Shown: positions 1-8,939 of the stretch, piece by piece
How the letters are laid out: each line of letters starts with the position of its first letter
Numbering within the stretch: the stretch's first letter is position 1
Assembly (NCBI RefSeq): GCF_002706795.1
Contig: NZ_CP017705.1
Coordinates: forward strand, 186,001 to 250,000
Length of the DNA: 64,000 bases
Direction: 5' to 3'
Origin: Brevibacillus laterosporus DSM 25
GTDB taxonomy: Bacteria > Bacillota > Bacilli > Brevibacillales > Brevibacillaceae
The notes under the pieces: model-generated
Told to the model about the DNA's origin: nothing
Databases searched by the model: none
The model's input: only the letters and a program-made list of their open reading frames with translations
Program-made: the position numbers and the translations under genes

Positions 1-1
1 G

Positions 2-1288
2 TTTTTAGAAGCTGTACATCAAGCAAAAGCAGACGAAGATGCAAGCGCGTTACTCCTTTCACATCTACCCCCTCATGAAGGTGAGTATGATACCACATAT
101 GTGAAAGAACACATCAATGAATTTCGAGAGGTGTTTGCACAAGCATTTTCGTATTATTATGAACCTAGCTATCGACCTGTATTAAAAGCTTATGCACCAG
201 AAATGTTTAGGTACATGGATGACATGAGCAAAAAGGGATTTGAAGAAATAAATAAGAGTTTGAATGAAACAGAAAAGCCAGAACGAAAAGACTTCAAGGA
301 AGATGTAACAGCAGCTGATACGTGGTACAAAGAAATGTATAAGGAATATAGTCAGAAGCTCAAACCTGAGCAAAAAGCAGCCATCCAATTATATACCACT
401 CAAAATTATAAAACGATCAATAAAGGATTACGAGAGGATAATCTGCCTGTAGACAAGATAAAAGAAGTGCGAGACATGTCGAAGGCTTTAGCCAAGTCCC
501 CTATTTCAGAAGCAGGAGTTGTGTATAGAAAAGTTGGGAAAGATGCGCTAGGTATTGACATCACGACTAACTTTAAAAATCAAAATGTTGTAACGAAATT
601 GAAAAATGACTTAGAAGGTTCAATCAGAGAAGAGAAAGCTTTTCTTAGTACCTCAGTAGCGAACCACTTTAGTGAATCCTTCGATGCAAAAACAGTTCTA
701 TTTAAAATAAATATTCCAGAAGGAACACATGCTGCTTATATTTTTGGAGACCTTGCTACCTACCAAGGAGAATCCGAACTAATCATAGATAAAGGCTCTT
801 CTTACAGGATTGATAAAATTAATACGTATGAATACACGAAAAAATCTGGAGTTAAACAAACAAATTTACTAGTAGAAGCAACATTACTTCCAAGTGATCT
901 TGCAGACAATATCAATACGGCAGCAAAAGAGCTGGAAAAGCATGGATTGAAGGATCAGCAAGATAATATATTGGAAAAATTTATTGATTTAGATGAGTCT
1001 TTATCTGATCTAGACCGACTATTAAAAAAATCGAATGAAATGAATGAAGAACAAACGCTAGAATATTTTAAAGCAATTGTTGATAATGTCAGTCATGTAA
1101 ATAAACATGATGCTACTATCCTAAACACATTATTAACGAATAGCAAAGAAAATACAGAATTTACTACTTGGTTAGAAGATGTAAAAACAATGTACGGGCA
1201 TATTGAAACGATACAAAAATTAAGCGACAATGAAATAATTGAATACCTAACAACATTAAAAGGTAAATTAGACTCTGATAACAGCTAA
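2..1288 (+). CDS. Certhrax-like toxin: lethal-factor-type domain plus ADP-ribosyltransferase (5'-partial)
   Basis: The frame is open to the window edge, so the true start lies upstream; the GTG at 101 is only the first start-like codon inside. Residues counted from 101. The first ~40 residues (EVFAQAF then YAPEMFRYM) match the N/C-terminal domain shared by anthrax lethal factor and related toxins. Residues ~135-265 carry the ART signature: Arg143 (YRK), STS at 183-185, and the ARTT-loop E-x-E at 224-226 (ESE), which in the family usually means arginine-directed ADP-ribosylation. A further ~125 residues of charged helical sequence follow, longer than the compact Certhrax layout as I recall it. 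Probable secreted toxin entering cells with a protective-antigen-like partner (inference). Target unknown. Confidence 0.85.
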   Translation, partial: FLEAVHQAKADEDASALLLSHLPPHEGEYDTTYVKEHINEFREVFAQAFSYYYEPSYRPVLKAYAPEMFRYMDDMSKKGFEEINKSLNETEKPERKDFKEDVTAADTWYKEMYKEYSQKLKPEQKAAIQLYTTQNYKTINKGLREDNLPVDKIKEVRDMSKALAKSPISEAGVVYRKVGKDALGIDITTNFKNQNVVTKLKNDLEGSIREEKAFLSTSVANHFSESFDAKTVLFKINIPEGTHAAYIFGDLATYQGESELIIDKGSSYRIDKINTYEYTKKSGVKQTNLLVEATLLPSDLADNINTAAKELEKHGLKDQQDNILEKFIDLDESLSDLDRLLKKSNEMNEEQTLEYFKAIVDNVSHVNKHDATILNTLLTNSKENTEFTTWLEDVKTMYGHIETIQKLSDNEIIEYLTTLKGKLDSDNS

Positions 1289-1722
1289 TAGAATCTAAGA
1301 TGCTTTTCCATACTCTAAGTCATTAGCGAGTATCCTCCCACATCCAGATCGCTGTAAGAATGCACCCCTAACGTTCATCGGTAAACCCAAAAGGTTTTTC
1401 CAATGCCTACTGAAGGGGTGTATTTAATTTAAAAGTCCAAAGAAATGTTGTTATGCTGCTCTTTCGCGGTTCCTTTACATGCCCCTCTTGTTTCAGTCAA
1501 CTCAAGTGTCGTGAAATGGTTAACTAATAGCTATAGTAGCTTATATAATACCAAATCTTACAAAAAACAGGGCAAATATTCATTTATATATGCCGAGATT
1601 GTATGATGATATGTAATAACATTTCCAGTTAAAAAAGAGGTCTTCCGTACTCCCTCTGATTGATAATTGTCCACTGGCCAATGTAGACGATTTCCTCCCA
1701 TAATATATCTCTACTTTATTGC
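1289..1722. other. Gene-poor spacer downstream of toxin
   Basis: No supportable gene. A weak long-loop inverted repeat (TGCACCCCT near 1361 with AGGGGTGTA near 1413) could end toxin transcription. Nothing else recognised. Confidence 0.4.
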
Positions 1723-1767
1723 AATAAAGGCGCTCAAGTCGGTTTGAACCGGTCGAGCGCCTTTATT
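1723..1767 (-). terminator. Terminator of the RiPP operon
   Basis: A perfect 13-bp stem (1723-1735 with 1755-1767, core AAAGGCGCTC) with a 19-base loop and T-rich flanks lies just after the last gene of the minus-strand operon. The symmetry means it can act in both directions. Confidence 0.85.
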
Positions 1768-1782
1768 TTTCGCATGTTCTTC

Positions 1783-2718
1783 CTATTTCACAAAACTAGC
1801 AAGAATAATAAAGCTATCAATAAAAGCATGAACGATCATGGGCCCCACTAGATTTTTTGTACGGATCCAGATCAAGCCCATCAACAATCCGGTGATAAAC
1901 TGCTCTGTCAAAACTGTGGAAAGTGACCAAGTTAGGTTGCCGTGGGTAGCCCAAGAAGTAAGAAAATAGGCATACGGTACATGGTAGAGAGCAAATAGCA
2001 GAGAAGCTAAGAATAAACCTTTCACCTCAGACCTTGTGAAACTTGATAATCGAGATTGTAGAATGCCACGAAACATTACTTCTTCCGTAAAGCCAGGAAG
2101 GACAAAAGCTATTACTAAACTTAATGGGTAAAAGAGGACTGCTTGACTAGGTTTCTGGAAAACAGTAATCACTTTGGAAAGTTGTTCTTCGCTAAGAGAA
2201 TAGAAAATAATTGGTAGTAGCAAAAGGCATGTAACTGCAGATAGCGTTATCGTTTTTCCCAATCCCTGACGCGTTAATCCCACAGAACGTAATAGCTCTC
2301 GAAACGTTCCACCTTTCTTCCCACGCGCTGATTGAATCAAAATAAGCGGTACGATGACCAATGTTAGCCAGTTTGTTTGTTCATTAATCAGAAGGCGTAA
2401 ATCATTGTTTCCCAAAATAACACTGTAGATGATCAATATCATCACATACCAGATGAGGCTCACTTTTACTTCTTCATTCAATATCTGTAGGGAAGATGTT
2501 TCAAGTTGATAAGATCGTGACCAGACGAGCACCAATATACCGGGTAACATTACACCAACAGCATATATCGGATGAGATATCCAATCATCTGTGAGAATAC
2601 CTGTTAGAACCAGTGCGGCAATATAAATACATAAAACCAGGAAGGTGAGAGGCTGAACCCAACCAGCTATGCGGTTAGGTATTTGATTTGTCGGGATTTG
2701 GGAAGGAGCTTTAGACAT
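1783..2718 (-). CDS. CPBP (CAAX) family intramembrane metalloprotease
   Basis: About 311 residues. I place the start at the ATG ending at 2718, which has AGGAGAG 7-8 bases upstream; the longer open frame overlaps the preceding permease gene. Many hydrophobic segments; the three CPBP motifs are visible: EEVMFRG (EExxxR), LYHVPY (FxxxH-like) and MIVHAFID (HxxxD). Last gene of the operon, 13 bases after the permease. CPBP proteases in bacteriocin loci (for example SkfC) act in leader removal or self-immunity; which applies here is not decidable from sequence. Confidence 0.85.
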   Translation of the reverse strand: MSKAPSQIPTNQIPNRIAGWVQPLTFLVLCIYIAALVLTGILTDDWISHPIYAVGVMLPGILVLVWSRSYQLETSSLQILNEEVKVSLIWYVMILIIYSVILGNNDLRLLINEQTNWLTLVIVPLILIQSARGKKGGTFRELLRSVGLTRQGLGKTITLSAVTCLLLLPIIFYSLSEEQLSKVITVFQKPSQAVLFYPLSLVIAFVLPGFTEEVMFRGILQSRLSSFTRSEVKGLFLASLLFALYHVPYAYFLTSWATHGNLTWSLSTVLTEQFITGLLMGLIWIRTKNLVGPMIVHAFIDSFIILASFVK

Positions 2719-2731
2719 AGGTAACACTCTC

Positions 2732-5275
2732 CTAACGTAGCATTTCAATTGGTTTCGCTGCCATAGACTGCATAGATGCCAATAAGGAAACAAGCAAGGT
2801 GACAAGCATCGATAAGCCAATGCCCTTAACGACCCAATAAACATTCATTGACATGAGCGATACATGGAAAACAGAGAGCAGAATGACGAGTGAAAAAAGC
2901 AACGCCAAACCAGATGCTACGACACCTGCTACAAAAGAGAGAATTGCTTTTTCAGTCAAAATAAATGAAATCAGATTTTTTGTAGGGATACCCACTGCTT
3001 TCATAATGGCAACATCTCGTTTCTGTTGTAAAAGAGAGATCACCACTTGATTTCCAATCATTAATCCAGAAGTTAAAAATGCAAGTAAAGAGACGATAGA
3101 AAAGAAGTTGCTAAATGTATCTACGACATTTTGTAAACTCTCTGTCACGGTTTGCTTGATGGAGTATGCCATTGCAGATTTAGGCAGCTTTTGGTTGAGC
3201 ACATCCAAGGTTTCCTGTATTTTACCTGCATTTACGTCTACATAGTAAGAAACACGTGTTGGTTGACCATACTTCAGCATGGTTTGCTCAGGAAGACGTA
3301 TCTCTGCTGTCTTAAATAAATTTGATTCAAAAAAACCAATGACTGTTACATTCACCGTATTATTGTCCAAGTTAACTTTAAGAGTATCGCCTTCTTTGAC
3401 ACCCAATTCTGTTTGGAAATCTTGAATTAACAAAGCGTGTAGAGCACCGTTGTCTGCCAGCGTAAAGTCACGACCAGAGGAGATTTTATATGAGTGGCTT
3501 TTTTCATCTAAGTCCACAGCTTCTGTAGTAACTTTCATATTTTCGAACACTTTACTGGTTCGCCCTAGACTTTTTAGTTTCTCAATCGCACTTTGATCGT
3601 TAATCCGTATCAACTGTGTTCCTTGGTTATATCCTTTCTTATATGAGCTGATTCCGTCAGTTTTACCCAGTAAATAATCAACTTCTTTTACGTCACTAGT
3701 GGAGGAAGTGACCAACACATTTCCTTTGGATTGGACTTCCATTTGCATTTGAATCACTTTGATAAGATTATCTGCAAACACATGACTTAGAACGACAGAT
3801 AGCACACCAACAGTCAATGTTACTGATAATAGACCATTCCTTTTGTATGCCATCGCTAAGTTATGTAAAGCTAAATAGATCGGTTGAGAGAAAAATGATT
3901 TTCCTCTCCCCAAAAGCCGAAAGAATAATCCAAAGATCCAAGAAGTCACATTGATTAGTCCAATCATCAAAAGTAAGATCACCATGGATGTTAATGAAGC
4001 AAGAAGCAAATTAGATATTTGAAAAGAACCAACTGAATCAAACATGACATCCTGCAAATAGAAACCAACCACTACGCTTGCAAATAAAAGGATCTGTAGC
4101 TTTTTTAAAAAAGGTAATTTTCCCTCACCTACAGGCTCTGTTCCGCGAAGTAACTGTAAAGGAGACATATGTGATACGCTACGTAACGGTATCCAAGCTG
4201 CAATAATAGTTACTAAGATACCTACTGGTAAAGTGGAGAAGATCGCTTGCCAACTAAATTCCCAATGAAGAGGTAAGACAAGGACAGCACCCATATAGGA
4301 AGAAAACCACACACTAGCAATTTCTCCAACCAGAATTCCACCAATTGTTCCAAATAGCCCGATTAAAAATGCCTCAACAGCAAAACTGTACATGATGAAG
4401 CTGTTTTTGAGACCAATGGCTTTCATCACAGCTACTTCTCTGATACGAGTAAACATCATGATTGTCATTGTATTAAACGTAGTCATACCAGCTATAGCAA
4501 GTGTTATAAGACTGAACACACGTAAAAATAGTAACAAAGAGCGGACATCAATTAGCATCTTTTTCTCTTTGTCGGCTGAATCCAATACATTACTTCCTTC
4601 AATGGTAGTCGTTACGTATTTCCGTATCTGATCGATTTCATCTTTGTTCGTAAGAGTGACCCAAGCTTCATTTGTGATACCTGGTACTAAGTTTTGCGAT
4701 TGTATCAACTGATTGTAACCCATATAAATCATGCCAAAAATCATAGAATCTCCATATGATTCCTGGACATTTTCTACCAATCGACGAATTTGAAAAGTTA
4801 TAAGCTCGCCCTTTTTATTCGGAAGTGATATGTTATCTCCTTCTTGCACGTGTAAGCGATTGGCAAGATTTTTTGTAATCAAGACTTCGTTTTCGCGTAA
4901 CGAGCGGACATCTGGAAACATATCTTCTCCATAGAGAGGATACTGTTTGGGATCAATCCCTTTTACAAAAGCATTCGTTATTTTGTGGTCTGATTTGACC
5001 ATCGTATTGGTGACATACCCAATCGTCATGTTTTCTCTTGCATGATCAGGTATCGCTTTTTCCAAATCTGTCAGAGTTGTAGGTTTCATATAAGCTTGAA
5101 CAGCGATATCTCCTCCTAAGACTTTCTTGGAGGATTCATGTACTGCCTGTGGTACAAGCTCAGAAAGCATAAACATACAGAAAAAACTCGCTACTCCTAT
5201 GGCTATACTTGTCATCGTAAAAAAAGTTCTTAACTTATTTCGAAATAAACTCCGAACAGAAGATAGCCACAACAT
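2732..5275 (-). CDS. FtsX/MacB-type ABC transporter permease, two-domain
   Basis: 847 residues. N-terminal RSLFRNKLRTFFTM is the typical entry to a MacB-like permease. An extracytoplasmic MacB-core-like region follows, then an FtsX domain with three membrane segments (about residues 250-375), a second N-terminal-type segment, a second extracellular region and a second FtsX domain (about 730-845). A fused double permease of this kind works as a mechanotransmission exporter or resistance pump rather than a classical channel. It sits 20 bases after its ATPase and before the CPBP protease. Likely exports the RiPP or protects the producer. Confidence 0.9.
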   Translation of the reverse strand: MLWLSSVRSLFRNKLRTFFTMTSIAIGVASFFCMFMLSELVPQAVHESSKKVLGGDIAVQAYMKPTTLTDLEKAIPDHARENMTIGYVTNTMVKSDHKITNAFVKGIDPKQYPLYGEDMFPDVRSLRENEVLITKNLANRLHVQEGDNISLPNKKGELITFQIRRLVENVQESYGDSMIFGMIYMGYNQLIQSQNLVPGITNEAWVTLTNKDEIDQIRKYVTTTIEGSNVLDSADKEKKMLIDVRSLLLFLRVFSLITLAIAGMTTFNTMTIMMFTRIREVAVMKAIGLKNSFIMYSFAVEAFLIGLFGTIGGILVGEIASVWFSSYMGAVLVLPLHWEFSWQAIFSTLPVGILVTIIAAWIPLRSVSHMSPLQLLRGTEPVGEGKLPFLKKLQILLFASVVVGFYLQDVMFDSVGSFQISNLLLASLTSMVILLLMIGLINVTSWIFGLFFRLLGRGKSFFSQPIYLALHNLAMAYKRNGLLSVTLTVGVLSVVLSHVFADNLIKVIQMQMEVQSKGNVLVTSSTSDVKEVDYLLGKTDGISSYKKGYNQGTQLIRINDQSAIEKLKSLGRTSKVFENMKVTTEAVDLDEKSHSYKISSGRDFTLADNGALHALLIQDFQTELGVKEGDTLKVNLDNNTVNVTVIGFFESNLFKTAEIRLPEQTMLKYGQPTRVSYYVDVNAGKIQETLDVLNQKLPKSAMAYSIKQTVTESLQNVVDTFSNFFSIVSLLAFLTSGLMIGNQVVISLLQQKRDVAIMKAVGIPTKNLISFILTEKAILSFVAGVVASGLALLFSLVILLSVFHVSLMSMNVYWVVKGIGLSMLVTLLVSLLASMQSMAAKPIEMLR

Positions 5276-5295
5276 GGAAATTTCACAACCTTCAC

Positions 5296-5979
5296 TTAAT
5301 TTTCTTGGATTTGCCCATCTAAAATGTGTAGTACACGATCTGAAATTTCAGCAACGTTTGGATCATGTGTTGCTACGATAAATGTTGTCCCTACCTTTTC
5401 TCGGAGGCCACATATAAGATTAAGAATGAGTTTGCCTGTCTTCGAATCAAGGTTTCCGGTTGGCTCATCGGCGATGATGATGGATGGTTGATTGGCAAGA
5501 GCTCTGGCAATAGCCACTCTTTGTTGTTGTCCGCCCGACAGTTGACTAGGCAGATGATCACAACGTTCTTTCATCCCTACCATTTCTAGCAGTTCAAGCG
5601 TTTTTTGTTCCATTTCGGAATTACTTTTTCCTTTTGCAGACATCAAGGAAAGCATTACATTTTCTTTGGCAGTCATGGTGGAGATCAAATTGTAAGCCTG
5701 AAAAATAAAGCCAATCTTTTTTGCGCGATACTTTGTAAGTTGGCTCTCGTTCAAACCAGTAACCTCATCACCATCAATTCTTAATTGACCAGAAGTTGGT
5801 GTATCTAAGGTTCCTAAAATACCAAGCAAAGTAGACTTTCCACTTCCGCTTGGCCCCATAATGCTGACAATCTCACCTTGATGAATGTCTGTGGTGATCC
5901 CCTTTAAAACTTGTAAGGTACCTGACTCTATCTGATACTCTTTTCGGATATTTCTTACTTTAACAATTGCTTGAGACAA
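5296..5979 (-). CDS. ABC transporter ATP-binding protein, LolD/MacB type
   Basis: 227 residues, TTG start preceded by AAGGAGGG. Walker A GPSGSGKST at residues 42-50, Q-loop region FIFQAYNL, signature LSGGQQQRVAIARAL at 147-161, Walker B plus DEPTGNLDS at 168-179. The NLDS and LSGGQQQR wording is typical of the MacB/LolD exporter subfamily and pairs with the FtsX permease that follows. The start lies 3 bases after the preceding metalloprotease stop, so the two are probably translationally linked. Confidence 0.95.
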   Translation of the reverse strand: MSQAIVKVRNIRKEYQIESGTLQVLKGITTDIHQGEIVSIMGPSGSGKSTLLGILGTLDTPTSGQLRIDGDEVTGLNESQLTKYRAKKIGFIFQAYNLISTMTAKENVMLSLMSAKGKSNSEMEQKTLELLEMVGMKERCDHLPSQLSGGQQQRVAIARALANQPSIIIADEPTGNLDSKTGKLILNLICGLREKVGTTFIVATHDPNVAEISDRVLHILDGQIQEN

Positions 5980-5982
5980 AGG

Positions 5983-7191
5983 TTAACCCTCCTTCATCAT
6001 TTGTTTTATCTGTTTTTTCTTTTGTATTAGGCGATAACTCATGTTTAACGCCAATTGTAAGAGGATTACCAACGCAAGTATCCATAATCCTTTGGTATTT
6101 TCCAAAGTCAACGGGCGTACTGCTAGTAAAGTATGGATTATCGAATACAAAATATATGAGATCACTGCTACTGCCATAAGAACATAGAGTGAAAAGTAGA
6201 GAAGTAGGACAGAGCGAAGTTTTTTCTCCATCATTCTTATGCTCTTGTGAAAAGCATTCCTCGACTCTTGATGACGAAGTAAATATCCCTTTATTCCAGT
6301 TTTAAGTAAGGTAAAGGCCCTTGTATGAACATTATAAATACCGATCGCGTCATTCAATGCCCAAAATCCGTCATAACGTAGGATTGGGTTTAGATTTAAA
6401 ACGACAGAATATAATATTAACTGGCTTGCAATCAGTATGTCTCGATCTGCTGTTAAATTGTACCAGATTGCAAGACCAGATACCATGAGTAATTGGAAAT
6501 ATACTCCTGCAAAATCTATTACAACCCTCTGCTTACGGGGTAATTTCCACGCTTCACTAAGATCTACAAACATCACGGGCACCAACATATACAAACCTAT
6601 CCCTATATCACGCGGACGAATACTATATCGGTATGCTGCCACCACATGTCCAAACTCATGGAATAAAATAGATAGGAGAAGAAGAATAAGTGACATTCCA
6701 ACTCCACTAAAAGTTCCAAATAACCCCGTCATGTCTGCCGTTTGTACTTGGTAAAAATTCAAAAGCAAACAAAATCCTATCCCAAAGAGCGTGAGGATTG
6801 ACCAAGGTTTTCGAAACAACCAATGAAAAGGCTTTGCTATTTTTTCAAAACGCTCTCCTGTCATAAGCGGTGTTCGAAATAAAATAGCTGAGTTATGTTC
6901 AGACTTTTTGGCATAACCAACGAGTACACCGTGAGGAAGTAATAATTTCTCAACAAAATAGCATAACTCTTCTATTTCGATATGTAGATCATATTTCTGT
7001 TTTAACTGCTTTTTCATCTCTTCGTATGATAGATTTCCATTCATACAGGAGAATATGTTGAGTAATCTCTCCGTAACTTTTAATTGAAGCCCTGTTTCAA
7101 AAGAAACAATATAATGACTACCCTTGTCCCAGATATCCATGGGGCTGACCGTATATGGCAACAAATGGGGATTACTAATCGTCCTATTCAC
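5983..7191 (-). CDS. M50 site-2-type metalloprotease with PqqD-like N-terminal domain
   Basis: 402 residues from a GTG start (GGGGTG upstream; the ATG two bases before is out of frame and stops at once). Residues ~20-92 look like a PqqD-type RiPP recognition element: a SFETGLQLKVTERLLNIF strand pair followed by helices and a winged end. Then membrane segments with the zinc motif HEFGH (178-182) and the second ligand motif NPILRYDG (268-275). This arrangement recalls YydH-type peptide-processing proteases of epipeptide loci. Likely leader peptidase or translocation partner for the precursor encoded immediately upstream. Confidence 0.85.
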   Translation of the reverse strand: MNRTISNPHLLPYTVSPMDIWDKGSHYIVSFETGLQLKVTERLLNIFSCMNGNLSYEEMKKQLKQKYDLHIEIEELCYFVEKLLLPHGVLVGYAKKSEHNSAILFRTPLMTGERFEKIAKPFHWLFRKPWSILTLFGIGFCLLLNFYQVQTADMTGLFGTFSGVGMSLILLLLSILFHEFGHVVAAYRYSIRPRDIGIGLYMLVPVMFVDLSEAWKLPRKQRVVIDFAGVYFQLLMVSGLAIWYNLTADRDILIASQLILYSVVLNLNPILRYDGFWALNDAIGIYNVHTRAFTLLKTGIKGYLLRHQESRNAFHKSIRMMEKKLRSVLLLYFSLYVLMAVAVISYILYSIIHTLLAVRPLTLENTKGLWILALVILLQLALNMSYRLIQKKKQIKQMMKEG

Positions 7192-7212
7192 ATTTTCACC
7201 CCTAAGCAGGAT

Positions 7213-7240
7213 AGAAACTCCGCGTGATAGCGGAGTTTCT
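7213..7240 (-). promoter_or_regulatory. Intercistronic hairpin behind the precursor gene
   Basis: Perfect 11-bp stem (AGAAACTCCGC 7213-7223 with 7230-7240) and a 6-base loop between precursor stop and protease start. On the transcript there is no U-run after the stem, so it is better read as a 3'-end stabiliser or partial terminator that sets precursor mRNA above the downstream genes. Confidence 0.6.
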
Positions 7241-7266
7241 TCATTGAATAATAAGTCGAATTAGTA

Positions 7267-7428
7267 TTAGGAAAAGGAAATTTTAATGCAGCAAGTCCAA
7301 GGTTGGAAACAACAAGAACCTGCATTGATAATAGACATTTCATCGCGATTTTCTAAAACTTCCATTTCGTCTGCTAATTCAGTCCAAAGCTTCGCATTTT
7401 CATTAACAGAATGAATTTTGAATGACAT
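7267..7428 (-). CDS. RiPP precursor peptide, Cys-rich core CC-x5-CC
   Basis: 53 residues; ATG at 7428 with a near-perfect AAAGGAGGTGAG Shine-Dalgarno, the best in the operon. Residues 1-37 form an acidic, helical leader (LWTELADEMEVLENRDEM) ending in NAG. The C-terminus is SCCFQPWTCCIKISFS, with Cys39, Cys40, Cys46 and Cys47. It lies directly after two radical SAM/SPASM genes and before a PqqD-containing protease, the classical context of a sactipeptide or ranthipeptide precursor. I do not recognise the core as any characterised product. Cleavage after AG is a guess from the Gly-Ala-type junction. Confidence 0.85.
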   Translation of the reverse strand: MSFKIHSVNENAKLWTELADEMEVLENRDEMSIINAGSCCFQPWTCCIKISFS

Positions 7429-7481
7429 ATTTCTCACCTCCTTTCACTGAAGATTCTCTTCACACGAATGGGGTTTGAAGT

Positions 7482-8939
7482 TTATTTATTTTGCACCTGT
7501 AAAAAGACATCTTCATTCTGCTCCACATAGGTTGAAATGGTTGGATGAGAGTAGTTACAGTACGGCTCAGTTATAGACCCGTTCCGCATCAAATTGGAGT
7601 AGGCACATCCGCCACCACAGAACAGAGAAACACTACACGTGCCGCATTGTTCCGAATCTGTTATATCCTTATCCCACATGTTATGTTTGGCGGGATTAAT
7701 CACAAACTCTGGGAAAAATGTCCCAACGGCAAGCTCCGGACGTCCTACGGATTCTGGACAGGCATAAATCGCTCCTTCTGCACCGAAGGCATAGAAACGA
7801 TGTTCTCTTGCACTACATTCTTTAAAAATTGGAAGTGTGTTAGGTGTAGAGGTACAACTATCGCAAGGGTTATTCATAACCCAGTCTTTGGAGGTAATGG
7901 CCTGACGAATTCTCGAAGTCCTCATACTCAAATCTGTACCAAGCTGGACGCTGTACTTGTCCATAAACTCTTCCAAATTGCCAAACTTCTCATAAAGAGC
8001 CACTAGTAGTTTATGTTCAGGTAAGTGGTTAGGTAGATTGTCTCCATAGTGGTCAGTAACGGGGGAGATTTGCCAGAAAAATAGTGGGTGCCCGTTCCAG
8101 CCTTTTTGCTCAACATAAGAGACTAACTCTTCTAGATGATCAACATTATCCTTGTTGATATTTGTGCGCAATGCGATTCGAAACCCGCGCTCTAATGCCA
8201 TATCAATGTTGCGAACTATTCTATCAAACGTTCCTTGCCCGCCAGCTGTAATCCTTCTCTGATCATGAATCGACTTAGGACCATCTACAGAGATTTGGAA
8301 ATAATCCCATTTTTCTTTATACTGTTCAAAGAAATCGAGATAGTCATGTAGAAAAGTCCCGTTAGTAATGGCATATACTCTAAAACCATACTCATCGACA
8401 GCTCTTCTTACAACTTCCCTCACTGTTTCGCGAGTTGTAGGCAACAGAGGTTCTCCTCCGTAGAGCATCATTCGATGTGTGGCATTTTGATAACGACCTT
8501 TTTCTTTTTCCATTGCGAGGATTCCGTCAACTGCCTTAAACATTTTGTCTATTTCTGTCATTGTGAGTGCATGTGGTTTTTCGTGGATCTCATGCCCTTG
8601 ATAGCAGTACGGGCATCGCAAGTTACACATATAAGTCGTACATACATTAAAAGTAATCCCTGCAACAGATGTATTTTGTAACCGATAAACGTGGTCTCGT
8701 ATTTCAAGTAACTTTGCCCACTCAGATTCACGACTTTCGTAAATATACCCTCTTTTTTCAAGGAATTGATAGAGAGGTTCATAATCTTCATTTCGTGGAG
8801 GTACATCACCTTTTCGAATACGGTCTAGAACTTGTTTCACTTCTACACCAATTGTATCAATCGCTCCACTCAAGGAGTTAATAAGAACATATTCACCATT
8901 CGATAGTTTATAGAATGAGTTATATGTGCTAGATATCAT
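7482..8939 (-). CDS. Radical SAM/SPASM peptide maturase (second of pair)
   Basis: 485 residues. N-terminal ~85 residues resemble a PqqD-like recognition domain (YKLSNGEYVLINSLSGAID). The radical SAM motif CNLRCPYC is at Cys105/109/112, followed by LYGGEPLL (the GGEP SAM-binding motif) and QISVDGPKSIHDQRR. The C-terminal SPASM region supplies further cluster cysteines (CDSC, ECSAREHRF, ACPESVGRPE, CGTCSVSLFCGGGC, PYC). Expected to install thioether or C-C links in the Cys-rich precursor 53 bases downstream. The start ATG overlaps the stop of the partner enzyme (ATGA), implying coupled translation. Confidence 0.93.
   Translation of the reverse strand: MISSTYNSFYKLSNGEYVLINSLSGAIDTIGVEVKQVLDRIRKGDVPPRNEDYEPLYQFLEKRGYIYESRESEWAKLLEIRDHVYRLQNTSVAGITFNVCTTYMCNLRCPYCYQGHEIHEKPHALTMTEIDKMFKAVDGILAMEKEKGRYQNATHRMMLYGGEPLLPTTRETVREVVRRAVDEYGFRVYAITNGTFLHDYLDFFEQYKEKWDYFQISVDGPKSIHDQRRITAGGQGTFDRIVRNIDMALERGFRIALRTNINKDNVDHLEELVSYVEQKGWNGHPLFFWQISPVTDHYGDNLPNHLPEHKLLVALYEKFGNLEEFMDKYSVQLGTDLSMRTSRIRQAITSKDWVMNNPCDSCTSTPNTLPIFKECSAREHRFYAFGAEGAIYACPESVGRPELAVGTFFPEFVINPAKHNMWDKDITDSEQCGTCSVSLFCGGGCAYSNLMRNGSITEPYCNYSHPTISTYVEQNEDVFLQVQNK

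Noticed and set aside
7213..7240. Hairpin as a full rho-independent terminator ending the precursor transcript
   Set aside because: No T-tract follows on the minus strand; downstream genes belong to the same operon.
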